Shown in pieces: positions 33,271-40,777 of a DNA stretch of 64,000 nt (within the stretch, counting starts at the first letter, position 1; each line of letters starts with the position of its first letter). Source of the DNA: Nitrospirota bacterium (GTDB lineage: Bacteria; Nitrospirota; Nitrospiria; Nitrospirales; Nitrospiraceae); assembly GCA_040757595.1 (NCBI GenBank), contig JBFLWP010000008.1, positions 62,001-126,000 of the forward strand, read 5' to 3'. The translations under genes and the position numbers were made by a program. The notes beneath the pieces are model-generated. The model was not told the origin of the DNA, did no database searches, and saw only the letters and a program-made list of their open reading frames with translations.

Positions 33271-34457
33271 CCTGGCAAGTGGCGGCGCTCTGGGTCGGAA
33301 TGGCGCTGCTCGCGACCCTGATCTCGGTCCGGGTCGGGATGTCGGTCGCGCTGGCGGAGATTTGCGTCGGGATCGCCGGGGGGAACCTGATCGGGCTGCA
33401 CCCGACGCCGTGGATCGACTTTCTCGCCGCGGTCGGCAGCGTGCTCCTGACCTTTCTGGCCGGCGCCGAGATAGACCTGGCGGTGCTCCGGAGCAAATGG
33501 AGGGAAACGGTCGGAATCGGCGCGGCCTCGTTTCTCGCCCCGTTCCTGGGCGCCATGGCCTATGCCTACTGGGTCGCCGGCTGGTCGCTGCCGGCGGCGC
33601 AGATCGCCGGCATCGCCCTCTCCACGACCTCGGTCGCCGTCGTCTACGCGGTCATGGTGGAGCGGGGGTACAACGACACCGACCTGGGACGGGTGATCCT
33701 GGCCGCCTGCTTCATCACGGATTTGGGAACGGTGCTGGCGCTCGGCCTGATCTTCGCCCGCTACGACTGGTGGCTGGTGGCGTTCGCGCTCGTCACGGCC
33801 GCGACCCTGTGGAAGCTGCCGGCGGTTGCGGCCTGGTTTTTCGACCTGGTCGGGTCCCGCATCAGCGAGCCGGAGACGAAGTTCATCCTCGTGGTGCTCT
33901 TCGCCCTCGGCGCGCTGGCGACGGCGGCGCAGAGCGAAGCGGTGCTCCCGGCCTACCTGGTCGGCATGGTGCTGGCGCCGCTGTTCCTGGCGAACCGGAC
34001 CCTGGCTCAACGTATGCGGGTGATCGCGTTCGCGGTCCTCACCCCGTTCTATTTCCTCAAGGCGGGCGCGCTGGTGAGTCTCAAGGCGGCCTTGGCCGGG
34101 GCCGCCCTGATCGGGGTGCTGCTGGCCGTGAAGATGGCCACCAAGTTCATCGGGGTCTGGCCGCTCGCGTACGGGTTCCGGTTCGGCCGGCGCGAGGCCG
34201 GCTATACGACCCTGCTCATGTCCACGGGGTTGACCTTCGGCACGATCTCGGCGCTCTATGGGGTCAGCCACAGCCTGATCACGCAGGAGCAGTACGCGGT
34301 CCTGGTCGCGGTCGTGATTCTGAGCGCGATCGTCCCGACGCTGATCGCCGAACGGTGGTTCGATCCCGGCGGCGCCCCGGCGGAGGAGCAACTCGCCAGG
34401 CGGGCGACGGATCGCGCGCCGGTCAGGAGCGCCGAGGAGCGGGTCGGCGCCGATTGA
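33261..34457 (+). CDS. CPA2-family monovalent cation/proton antiporter
   Basis: A 398-residue inner-membrane protein with about 12 hydrophobic segments and no C-terminal TrkA-N domain. The Na/H exchanger core is visible: LTFLAGAEIDLAVLRSKW near residue 70, the discontinuous helix ALSTTSVAVVYAVMVERG, and the ion-site region AACFITDLGTVLALG near residue 155, where family members carry the essential Asp; a Lys lies in PFYFLKAGALVSLKAAL. In the fluoride operon, export of protons or exchange of cations would help counter the acid load that enters as HF, but the transported ion is not determined here. The ATG overlaps the ATPase stop; Usp follows after 19 bases. Confidence 0.88.
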   Translation: MELTWQVAALWVGMALLATLISVRVGMSVALAEICVGIAGGNLIGLHPTPWIDFLAAVGSVLLTFLAGAEIDLAVLRSKWRETVGIGAASFLAPFLGAMAYAYWVAGWSLPAAQIAGIALSTTSVAVVYAVMVERGYNDTDLGRVILAACFITDLGTVLALGLIFARYDWWLVAFALVTAATLWKLPAVAAWFFDLVGSRISEPETKFILVVLFALGALATAAQSEAVLPAYLVGMVLAPLFLANRTLAQRMRVIAFAVLTPFYFLKAGALVSLKAALAGAALIGVLLAVKMATKFIGVWPLAYGFRFGRREAGYTTLLMSTGLTFGTISALYGVSHSLITQEQYAVLVAVVILSAIVPTLIAERWFDPGGAPAEEQLARRATDRAPVRSAEERVGAD

Positions 34458-34476
34458 CGGGAAGGAGGGCCTGCGC

Positions 34477-34899
34477 ATGTTCCGTAAGATCCTGGTTGCG
34501 AACGACGGCTCGGAGGGGGCGAAGAAGGCGGTCCACGCGGCCGCCGACTTGGCCAGGCACTACGAAGCGGATCTGCACTCCATTTCGGTCGAAGAGCATC
34601 TCCCGCACTATGCGGCCACGGTGGGGGAGGTGGTGGAGGCGAAGCAGGAGTCGGCCGACTATTTCCGCCGGGTCGGCATCGAAGCCGCGCTGATCGCGGA
34701 GGCGCACGGCGTGAAGCTCCATCCCCATGTCGTGCCCGGCCACGAGGTGGAGGCGATCGTGACCTTCGCCAAGGACCACGGGTTCGACCTGCTGGTCATC
34801 GGCTTCATGGGCCACTCCAAGATCTTCGGCCGGATCTGGGGCAGCACGTCCCAGAATCTGGCGCGGCTCTCGCCCTGCACCGTCATGGTCGTGAAGTGA
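34477..34899 (+). CDS. universal stress protein, UspA family
   Basis: A 140-residue cytoplasmic Usp. It begins KILVANDGSEGAKKAVHAAADLA (the usual VPxDGS strand-loop with VANDGS) and ends with the nucleotide-binding loop GFMGHSKIFGRIWGSTSQNL, fitting the ATP-binding G-2x-G-9x-G(S/T) pattern, then SPCTVMVVK. The ATP-binding subtype is therefore likely. It sits right after the antiporter; fused or adjacent Usp and Na/H antiporters are common and suggest control of transport. Its stop overlaps the next gene by four bases. Confidence 0.93.
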   Translation: MFRKILVANDGSEGAKKAVHAAADLARHYEADLHSISVEEHLPHYAATVGEVVEAKQESADYFRRVGIEAALIAEAHGVKLHPHVVPGHEVEAIVTFAKDHGFDLLVIGFMGHSKIFGRIWGSTSQNLARLSPCTVMVVK

Positions 34900-36554
34900 C
34901 GAACGATCGCGCCGACCTGCTCAGGATGACCGCCCGCCGGCTGCGGCTGTTCCTGAGGCTCGAATGGAAGATTCTCGCCATCATCTTCGCGTACGCGGTC
35001 GCGATCGGGCTGTTCTCGCTGATCGTGCCGCTCACCGTGCAGGAACTGGTCAGCACGTTCTCCTTCGCGGTGCAGCCGGTCATGATCGTCACGCTGGCCT
35101 CGGTCATGCTCGCCATGCTGCTCGTGATCGCCGCCTTCCGCGTGCTCCAGGCCCGCGCGGTGGAGATCCTGATCCAGCGGCTCTACGCCAGGATTTCCCT
35201 CTCGTTCACCGAAGCCATGTTCCGCCTGGACGAAGAGCATTTCCTGCCGCACCACGCGAACTATTTTCTGGAGGCGGAGCTGATGCCCAGGGCGTTGCTG
35301 GCCCTGCTGGCCGATCTGCTCAACGTGACGGTCGTCGGCAGCATCGGGATGACGATGCTGGTGCTGTATCACCCCTATTTCGTCCTGTACAACGCGGTGC
35401 TCCTGACGGGGTTCGCGGTGCTGCTGACCCTGCTCGGGCGCGGCGGATTGCTGATCACCCTCGACGTGTCCCACTGCCATTATCGCCTGTTCAACTGGCT
35501 GCAGAACATCGCCCACAATCTGCCCCACCTGAAGGCCGCCGCCAGCGGCCCGCTGCTGATGGGCAAGACGGACGAGCTCGCGCGGGCCTACGTGATGACG
35601 AGAAAAACCCGGTCCGACATCCTGACCGGACGGCAATATAAAGGCGCCGCCATCTGGCAGGCCTTCGGCCACAGCGGGCTCGTGGCGATGGCGGGCTGGC
35701 TGGTCGCGGCGGGCGAGTTGACCGTGGGGCAGTTTGCCGCGGCCGAAGTGGTCGTCGGCAACCTGTTGATCAACATGGACATCCTCGCGCGCCGGATGTA
35801 CGCGCTCTACTACGTGTTCGCCTCGTTCGAGGAGATGGCCGGCCTCCTGTCGCTCCCCAAGAAGCTGGAAACGGGCCGGTGGACGGCCTCGAAGGACGAG
35901 CTGGAACAGCAGGGGGTCCGGATCGCCGGCAAGGACCTCGCGTTCGGCGAGCCCGGCGGCCCGCCGCTGTTTTCGGGGGTCAACCTGGACGTGATGCCCG
36001 GAGAGAAAGTCGCGATCCTGACCGGCACGAGCACGAGCAAGACGGCGCTGGCCCAGGTGCTGGCCGGCCTGTACGTGCCGACCGCGGGCGTCGTCCGGTA
36101 CAACGACGTGGACCTCCGCCTGTGGAGCAGGGAGTCGCTCAACGCCTGCCGGGGGCTGGTGCTGGACTCGCATCCGTCGCTGCTGGACGGGACGCTCGAA
36201 GAGAACGTCTCGCTCGGACGCCCGGAGGTCTCCTATCACGACGTCCGGTGGGCGCTGCGGTTCGCGGAGCTGGACGAGGAGGTGGACGCGCTCCCGATGG
36301 GGCTTCGGACGCCGGTGACGGGACACGGGAGGACGTTCACGGTCAGCCAGATTCTGCGTCTGCTCGTCGCGCGGGCGATCGTCATCCGCCCGCAGGTGCT
36401 GATCTTCGACGGCACCCTGCACAGCATGCTCCCGGCGAAGCAGGAGACGATCCTCCGGCGGCTGTGCGCGAAGGAAGAGCCCTGGTCCGTGATCTTCGTC
36501 TCGAACGATCCCGTCCTGCTCCCCATGGTGGACCGGCGCATCCTGCTCGACTAG
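34896..36554 (+). CDS. ABC-exporter-like protein with degenerate nucleotide-binding domain
   Basis: A 552-residue protein with an ABC-exporter membrane domain (six hydrophobic segments, residues about 15-300; ending LLINMDILARRMYALYYVFASFEEMAGLL) and a C-terminal ABC fold. Every catalytic motif has decayed: Walker A reads LTGTSTSKTAL (Gly before Lys is Ser, first Gly shifted), the Q-loop lacks Gln (GLVLDSHPSLLDGT), the signature LSGGQ reads FTVSQ, Walker B LIFDG lacks the catalytic Glu, and the H-loop His is Asn (VSNDP). The frame is intact and the framework residues are conserved, so it is likely expressed but not a normal ATP-driven pump. GTG start overlaps the Usp stop. It ends the fluoride operon. 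Confidence 0.85.
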   Translation: MTNDRADLLRMTARRLRLFLRLEWKILAIIFAYAVAIGLFSLIVPLTVQELVSTFSFAVQPVMIVTLASVMLAMLLVIAAFRVLQARAVEILIQRLYARISLSFTEAMFRLDEEHFLPHHANYFLEAELMPRALLALLADLLNVTVVGSIGMTMLVLYHPYFVLYNAVLLTGFAVLLTLLGRGGLLITLDVSHCHYRLFNWLQNIAHNLPHLKAAASGPLLMGKTDELARAYVMTRKTRSDILTGRQYKGAAIWQAFGHSGLVAMAGWLVAAGELTVGQFAAAEVVVGNLLINMDILARRMYALYYVFASFEEMAGLLSLPKKLETGRWTASKDELEQQGVRIAGKDLAFGEPGGPPLFSGVNLDVMPGEKVAILTGTSTSKTALAQVLAGLYVPTAGVVRYNDVDLRLWSRESLNACRGLVLDSHPSLLDGTLEENVSLGRPEVSYHDVRWALRFAELDEEVDALPMGLRTPVTGHGRTFTVSQILRLLVARAIVIRPQVLIFDGTLHSMLPAKQETILRRLCAKEEPWSVIFVSNDPVLLPMVDRRILLD

Positions 36555-36597
36555 CCCGCATGATTCCTGGCGGGAGCATGCGCCGGGGGCGAGCCGA

Positions 36598-38403
36598 TCA
36601 GGGGCCGAGCGGACCGTGGGGCCCGAGCTTGGGCACGGGTGGGGTCGCCGGCAGACCCTTGACCATCGGCTCGTTGGCCAGGAGGCTGTAGCCGAACCGT
36701 TCCAGGATCACGGGAAAGCCGGCCGCCTCCGCCGGCAGGTTCGGCTTCATGCGGGAGGGGAGCAGGATCATCGTCCGGCCCGGTTGGGCGAGGTGCCGGC
36801 GCAACTGGTCCTCCTGGCCGGCGGGAACGAAGACGATCCTCCGTTTGGCGTAGAAGGTCAGCGAGGGGCGGGTGACGCCGTAGGCGATCAGCCGGTCGCC
36901 GGACTCGAGGTTCAGCCCCGCCGCATAGGCCAGCTCCTGGGGCGGGGCGATGAAATACCGGTTCACGCGCGGCAGGGTGACCAGCAGGGTCATGAGCAGG
37001 ACCAGGGCCAGGGTGGCGCCCGCCATCCAGAAAGCGGCGGGTCGCCGCTGCTCCGACAGGCCGTAGTAGGCCACGCCGGCCGATCCGAGCAGGAAGATGA
37101 AGCCCGCCGCCGGCGGCCCCATCCCCGGATCAACCTGGGGAGCGATCGGGAATTCCTTGGCGACCTGCTCGATGAACGAGGAGTAGAGGGCCGGCGCCGC
37201 CGCCAGGACGAACCCCAGCAGATAGCCCAGGCCGGTCATCAGGTGAATGGAGGCCCGGACGCCGCGCGTGGCCGGATCGGTCAGGCAGCGGTTCCAGTAG
37301 GAGGCGCACAGGATCGCGGCGGCCGGGAAGAGCGGGCCAAGGTAATGGGGCAGCCGCGTCGCGGACAGGCTGAAGAACAGGAACCCGGCCGCCAGCCAGA
37401 GGGCGGCGAAGAGCTCCAGCTCCTGCGGAGCTGGCGGGCTAGAGGCAAGGGGCGAGGGGCGAGGGGAAATCTTACTTTCCCCCTCGCGCCTCGCGCCTCT
37501 AGCCTCGCGCCAGCTTTTGAACGCGTCGTACAGGGCGAACGGCAGCAGCCCACTCCACGGAAAGAAACCGAGCAAGAGCACGGGAACATAGAAGAAGACC
37601 GTGCCCCCGTGCCCCTCCATGGCGCCCAGGAACCGGCTGACCGTGTCGGCCTGGGCCGACGCGGTGTAGCGGGCGCCGTGGATGGCCAGCATGGCGAGGT
37701 ACCAGGGGAGGGCCAGGCTCAGGAACAGCAGCGTGCCCGCCAGCGGAAAGCCGCGGCGCCCGAATTCCTTCCACCGGCGCACGAGCGTCAGGTAGGGGAC
37801 GACGGCCAGCAGAGGGACGGCCAGGCCGATCGGCCCCTTCGTGAGCGTGCCGAGCCCCATCCCCGCGTAGAAGAGCCAGAGAAAATGGCGCTGCGCCCCT
37901 TCCCCGTGCAGGCCCAGCCAGAAGCCGAACAGCGACAGAGTCGTCCAGAGGATCAACACGCCGTCCGTCAGCGCCATGTGCCCGATCGCCAGGATCTCCA
38001 CGTTCAGCAGCAGCATCAGCCCGCCCATGAGCCCGAAGACCGGGCCGCGCACCCGGGTCAGAAATCCGTACTGGAGCAGGACGAGCGCGATCCCGCTCAG
38101 GGCGGAGGGCAGGCGGGCCGTGAACTCGCTCACGCCCAGGAGCTTGTAGGAGGCCCCCATCAGCCAGTAGACGAAGGCCGGTTTCGCGAAGCGGGGTTCG
38201 TAGTTGAAGGTCGGGCTGATCCAGTCCCCGGTCTCGACCATCTCCCGGGCGGCTTCGGCGTTCCGCCCTTCGTCCCGGTCGGTCAGGCCGAGCGAGCCGA
38301 GGCCGAGGAAGAACAGGAGGCAGGCCAGTAGCAGAAGAAGAACGGGTGATGGGTGATGGGTGATGGGTGACGAGACCGTCTCCGTGGCGCCTGCACCTGT
38401 CAC
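36598..38403 (-). CDS. ArnT-like (GT83) membrane glycosyltransferase with in-frame repeat
   Basis: A 601-residue polytopic transferase using a polyprenyl-phosphate sugar donor. The signature GLTDRDEGRNAEAAREMVETGDW near residue 35 contains the catalytic Asp/Glu pair of the first periplasmic loop, followed by PTFNYEPRFAKPAFVYWLM. It has around 12 membrane segments. About 25 residues near position 298-322 (ARREGESKISPRPSPLASSP) come from a family B repeat and interrupt a loop without breaking the frame. The N-terminal SSPITHHPSP is encoded by a family A arm. With the LAB_N and GT2 genes upstream it forms the typical trio that modifies lipid A or other glycolipids. Confidence 0.88.
   Translation of the reverse strand: MTGAGATETVSSPITHHPSPVLLLLLACLLFFLGLGSLGLTDRDEGRNAEAAREMVETGDWISPTFNYEPRFAKPAFVYWLMGASYKLLGVSEFTARLPSALSGIALVLLQYGFLTRVRGPVFGLMGGLMLLLNVEILAIGHMALTDGVLILWTTLSLFGFWLGLHGEGAQRHFLWLFYAGMGLGTLTKGPIGLAVPLLAVVPYLTLVRRWKEFGRRGFPLAGTLLFLSLALPWYLAMLAIHGARYTASAQADTVSRFLGAMEGHGGTVFFYVPVLLLGFFPWSGLLPFALYDAFKSWREARGARREGESKISPRPSPLASSPPAPQELELFAALWLAAGFLFFSLSATRLPHYLGPLFPAAAILCASYWNRCLTDPATRGVRASIHLMTGLGYLLGFVLAAAPALYSSFIEQVAKEFPIAPQVDPGMGPPAAGFIFLLGSAGVAYYGLSEQRRPAAFWMAGATLALVLLMTLLVTLPRVNRYFIAPPQELAYAAGLNLESGDRLIAYGVTRPSLTFYAKRRIVFVPAGQEDQLRRHLAQPGRTMILLPSRMKPNLPAEAAGFPVILERFGYSLLANEPMVKGLPATPPVPKLGPHGPLGP
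37438..37512. repeat. family B palindrome inside the ArnT-like gene
   Basis: The left arm GCTAGAGGCAAGGGGCGAGG and further units and the right arm CCCCTCGCGCCTCGCGCCTC with CTAGCCTCGCG flank a short AATCTTACTTT centre. It is read through in frame by the transferase. Confidence 0.75.
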
Positions 38404-38430
38404 GCGTCACCCTTCACGCGTCACGCCGTC
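38343..38430. repeat. family A palindrome between the ArnT-like and LAB_N genes
   Basis: Left arm (38343-38372): GGGTGATGGGTGATGGGTGA and more. Right arm (38397-38430): TGTCACGCGTCACCCTTCAC and more. On the minus strand it encodes the last residues of the LAB_N protein (GVTREG) and the first of the transferase (SSPITHHPSPV). Confidence 0.77.
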
Positions 38431-38691
38431 GTTGCCGCGGCGGATCAGCATGAGGTTGCGGAGATACACGACGGCGCCGACGCTCTGGCCGGCGATGAAG
38501 ACCGGATCCCTCCGGTAGATGGCGTAGGCCAGGGTGATGAGCCCGCCGATCAGGCTCATGTACCAGAAGGCCAGCGGCACCCGGCTCTCCGCGCTCCGCT
38601 CCGAGGCGATCCACTGGACGACCCAGCGCATGAAAAACAGGCCCTGGCCGAAGAAGCCGACGCCGAGCCAGATGGCTTCAATGGTGGTCAT
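38407..38691 (-). CDS. lipid A biosynthesis N-terminal (LAB_N) domain membrane protein
   Basis: A 94-residue inner-membrane protein with three hydrophobic segments. FGQGLFFMRWVVQWIASERS and PLAFWYMSLIGGLITLAYA match the LAB_N domain, which is found fused to LpxB or as a small separate protein beside polyprenyl-sugar glycosyltransferases; the next ...VFIAGQSVGAVVYLRNLML completes it. The protein is thought to help build or flip the lipid-linked sugar. The C-terminal GVTREG is encoded by a family A repeat. It lies between the ArnT-like and GT2 genes on the same strand. Confidence 0.88.
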   Translation of the reverse strand: MTTIEAIWLGVGFFGQGLFFMRWVVQWIASERSAESRVPLAFWYMSLIGGLITLAYAIYRRDPVFIAGQSVGAVVYLRNLMLIRRGNDGVTREG

Positions 38692-38696
38692 AAAAA

Positions 38697-38731
38697 TAGG
38701 CGAGAGGCGAGGGGCTAGAGGCGAGAGGAGT
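38697..38731. repeat. left arm of a family B palindrome carrying a gene
   Basis: AGGCGAGAGGCGAGGGGCTA and AGAGGCGAGAGGAG; the complementary arm is at 39101-39182. The four-helix-bundle gene (38715-39086) lies mostly between them and its last codons overlap this arm. Confidence 0.68.
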
Positions 38732-39086
38732 TTCGCCTCGCTTGGATGAGCCGGCCAATCCTTTTGCCCAGGGTCTCATATTCTTTTTCAAGCGTCTCAT
38801 ACATTGCCTTGCTGAGGCGCCCCGATTCATGCGTGATTTGGAGCTGCGTGCGCAACTCGGCGACTGAGCCTTTCGCAATGCAGAAATATCGAATCGATTC
38901 TTTGTCGGTGCTGCGTTCGTCCCCTTCGGCAATGTTACTGGCTACGCTTACCGCGCTGCGCCGTATCTGGTCTCTAAGGCCGAAGTCCAGATCCTTGAAA
39001 TCTTCATCGGATGCTCGATAAATCAGCACAGCGAGGTCCTTTGCCTTCTGCCAGACGGCCAAATCTTTGAACCCCTTCTTACCCAT
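38715..39086 (-). CDS. four-helix-bundle protein (S23 / rRNA intervening-sequence-type)
   Basis: A 123-residue helical protein of the four-helix-bundle (S23) family: KDLAVWQKAKDLAVLIYRA at the start, LRDQIRRSAVSVASNIAEGDER in the middle (the family hallmark) and FCIAKGSVAELRTQLQITHESG, then a last helix to the C-terminus. Relatives occur in rRNA intervening sequences and in isolated mobile-like positions; the biological role is not established. GC content is visibly lower than in the neighbours. The gene sits between the two arms of a family B palindrome, interrupting the GT2-LAB_N-ArnT trio. This suggests recent insertion. Confidence 0.85.
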   Translation of the reverse strand: MGKKGFKDLAVWQKAKDLAVLIYRASDEDFKDLDFGLRDQIRRSAVSVASNIAEGDERSTDKESIRYFCIAKGSVAELRTQLQITHESGRLSKAMYETLEKEYETLGKRIGRLIQARRNSSRL

Positions 39087-39100
39087 CTTGCCGGAAGGCC

Positions 39101-39182
39101 TTGTCCCTCTAGCCCCGCACCTCCCGCCCCGTGCCTTCCCCTTTGAGGCGTCCCTCGCCCCTTGCCTCTTGCCCCTCGCCTG
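39101..39182. repeat. right arm of the family B palindrome carrying the four-helix-bundle gene
   Basis: TGTCCCTCTAGCCCCGCACC and CCTCGCCCCTTGCCTCTTGC type units, complementary in kind to the arm at 38697-38731. It encodes the last residues of the GT2 protein (GEGQEARGEGRLKGEGTGRE). Confidence 0.68.
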
Positions 39183-39921
39183 GAGCGAAGCGATAACGTA
39201 AAATTCGGCCCTGCATCCACCGCACCGCGACGAGGTCGTAGAGGCTCTTGAAGAGCCGGTTCCCGATCCCGTACTTGGAGCGGCCGTGCGCGCGGGGGAA
39301 GTGGTGCACGGGCACCTCGGCGACCGTGAACCCGTGCATCTGCGCCAGGGCGGGAAAGAAACGATGCATGCCCTCGAACAGGGGGAGCCGCTCGATCACG
39401 GCCCGCCGGAAGACCTTCAGGGAGCAGCCCGTGTCGTGCACCCGGTCCCCCGTCACGAGGCCGCGGACGAGGTACGCCACACGGGACGAGAGCCTCCGCA
39501 CCCAACTGTCGTGACGGTGCTTCCGCCAGCCGCAGACCAGGTCGTACTGGGCGGCCAGGGGGAGCAGGCTGGGAATGTCCGCCGGATCGAACTGCAGGTC
39601 GCCGTCCATCGTGACGATCAACCCGCCGGCGGCGTGCCGGAACCCGGCGTCGAAGGCCGAGGTCTGGCCGTAGTTGCGGTCGAAGTGCAGGACGTTGACC
39701 TCCCGGTGCTGCCGGGCGAGCGCGTCGAGGAGCGGTCCGCTGCCGTCGGTGCTGCCGTCGTCCACGTACAGGATTTCGAACGGCGCGCGGCTGGACTCTT
39801 CGCGCGAGCCGAGCACCTTGAGAAGCCCTTCGGTCAGGGGGGGCAGATTGTCCCGCTCGTCCTTGATGGGGATGACGACGGACACCCACGGGCGGGTCGG
39901 TGCGGTCATGATGAGCGGCAT
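39109..39921 (-). CDS. family 2 glycosyltransferase (DPM1/ArnC-like)
   Basis: A 270-residue GT2 enzyme. WVSVVIPIKDERDNLPPL, YVDDGSTDGS, GLIVTMDGDLQFDPADIP (catalytic DxD region near residue 112) and the HDTGCSLKVFRRAVIERLPLFEG motif match polyprenyl-phosphate sugar transferases such as ArnC or dolichol-P-mannose synthase. It has no C-terminal membrane helices, as in the DPM1 type. The last 23 or so residues are encoded by a family B repeat arm. It probably makes the lipid-linked sugar used by the ArnT-like enzyme. A neighbouring four-helix-bundle gene separates it from its LAB_N partner. Confidence 0.92.
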   Translation of the reverse strand: MPLIMTAPTRPWVSVVIPIKDERDNLPPLTEGLLKVLGSREESSRAPFEILYVDDGSTDGSGPLLDALARQHREVNVLHFDRNYGQTSAFDAGFRHAAGGLIVTMDGDLQFDPADIPSLLPLAAQYDLVCGWRKHRHDSWVRRLSSRVAYLVRGLVTGDRVHDTGCSLKVFRRAVIERLPLFEGMHRFFPALAQMHGFTVAEVPVHHFPRAHGRSKYGIGNRLFKSLYDLVAVRWMQGRILRYRFAPGEGQEARGEGRLKGEGTGREVRG

Positions 39922-39950
39922 TCTACAGGAGAGTCTGGAGAGGGGTCAAA

Positions 39951-40075
39951 CGAGTCACGAGTAAAACAGGCTCGTGGCGAGAGGCCCGGGGCGAGGGGAC
40001 GGATCGAAAACCTCTAGCCTCGCGCCCCGTGCCCCTAGCCTGAGTGACGCGTCACTTGTCACGCGTCACGGGGGC
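39951..40075. repeat. family A and family B repeats nested between GT2 and the 192-residue protein
   Basis: Outer family A traces (ACGAGTCACGAG at 39951; GTGACGCGTCACTTGTCACG at 40043) bracket a family B palindrome: GGCGAGAGGCCCGGGGCGAG then CCTCTAGCCTCGCGCCCCGT. The right part encodes the last residues SAPVTRDK of the next minus-strand gene. Confidence 0.68.
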
Positions 40076-40630
40076 GGACTGAGCCACGGAAAACCGCATG
40101 GTGCCCATGAGGCTCAACTGGTTCACCTGGAATCCCACGTGGATCTCCACCTTGTATCGGCCCGGTTTCCAGCCGCCGGACGGGGCCTGGAGCCTGATGT
40201 AGCCGGTGTCGTCCTCCAGGGTCAGGTGCATGGCGTCCTGGGCGATCACCTTGGCCGGGTCCAGGTCGGGCACCGCCTCGGGGTAGCAGAGACCGGAGAC
40301 CTGGAACGACTGGTAGTGGGGATAGACGCTGAACACGACGTAGACCGCCGGATCGTCCGACCGGAAGACGTCGCCTGGGTTGACCGGCACGATCTCGAAG
40401 CTCCGATGAAAGCCCATCTCCTCTTCGAAGCCCTTCGCCATCTGGATCGTGCGGAACAGCCCTTCGGGCGGGGCGTTGTAGTCGTAGGGCTTGTCTCTCG
40501 GCTGGCTTTGGAACTGCTCGATTGGCACGTCCCGGGTGAGCGGGGGATCGTCGGCCTGCCCCGGCGCGGCGGCGGCCAGGCAGGCGAGCTGACAAGCAAA
40601 GAGGACGGGCCGGACAATGCGTGGGTTCAT
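40052..40630 (-). CDS. hypothetical exported protein, 192 residues
   Basis: A periplasmic or secreted protein: signal peptide MNPRIVRPVLFACQLACLAA then APGQADDPPLTRD. The mature part is a beta-rich domain with FEIVPVNPGDVFRSDDPAVYVVFSV (near residue 77) and GWKPGRYKVEIHVGFQVNQLSLMG near the end, resembling the generic immunoglobulin-like layout of exported adhesion or transport accessory proteins, but no family is recognised. ATG 40630 is chosen because the signal peptide starts there. The C-terminal VTRDK is repeat-encoded. It is divergent from the methyltransferase gene. Confidence 0.7.
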   Translation of the reverse strand: MNPRIVRPVLFACQLACLAAAAPGQADDPPLTRDVPIEQFQSQPRDKPYDYNAPPEGLFRTIQMAKGFEEEMGFHRSFEIVPVNPGDVFRSDDPAVYVVFSVYPHYQSFQVSGLCYPEAVPDLDPAKVIAQDAMHLTLEDDTGYIRLQAPSGGWKPGRYKVEIHVGFQVNQLSLMGTMRFSVAQSAPVTRDK

Positions 40631-40682
40631 GCGCAGTTTATTTACAGATACACAGGCGGACCCTGGGCTGTCAATCGGCGCC

Positions 40683-40716
40683 CGTCGCCGACCACCCGTC
40701 ACTCGTCACGGTCTCA
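40683..40716. repeat. family A half-palindrome before the methyltransferase gene
   Basis: CCGTCGCCGACCACCCGTCA followed by CTCGTCACGGTCTCACGGG: right-arm units without an obvious left arm beside them. Confidence 0.55.
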
Positions 40717-40723
40717 CGGGCGG

Positions 40724-40753
40724 TTGCGGGGACTTCCGAGGGTTTGCTAGAAT
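40724..40753 (+). promoter_or_regulatory. probable sigma70-type promoter for the methyltransferase
   Basis: TTGCGG (40724-40729) and TAGAAT (40748-40753) are 18 bases apart, 25 bases ahead of the start codon. Confidence 0.5.
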
Positions 40754-40777
40754 CGCGCCCCCACGGGCAGGAGGCCG

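Noticed and set aside
29640-36554. Direct fluoride exporter (CrcB/FluC or CLC-F) in the riboswitch-controlled region.
   Set aside because: No small four-helix membrane protein with the FluC motifs and no CLC-type channel is encoded; the only transporter-like genes are the CPA2 antiporter and the ABC-like protein.
37438-37512. In-gene palindromes considered as terminators or introns.
   Set aside because: No T-run follows and no intron motifs are present; the reading frame continues across the element.
36616-38331. A long + strand frame of about 570 codons opposite the ArnT-like transferase.
   Set aside because: It is the mirror of a real membrane protein gene, and the product is a Gln/Glu/Arg-rich low-complexity chain with no domain.
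38715-39086. Four-helix-bundle gene considered as the accessory protein of a diversity-generating retroelement.
   Set aside because: No reverse transcriptase, template repeat or variable target gene is present; the family is broader than that use.
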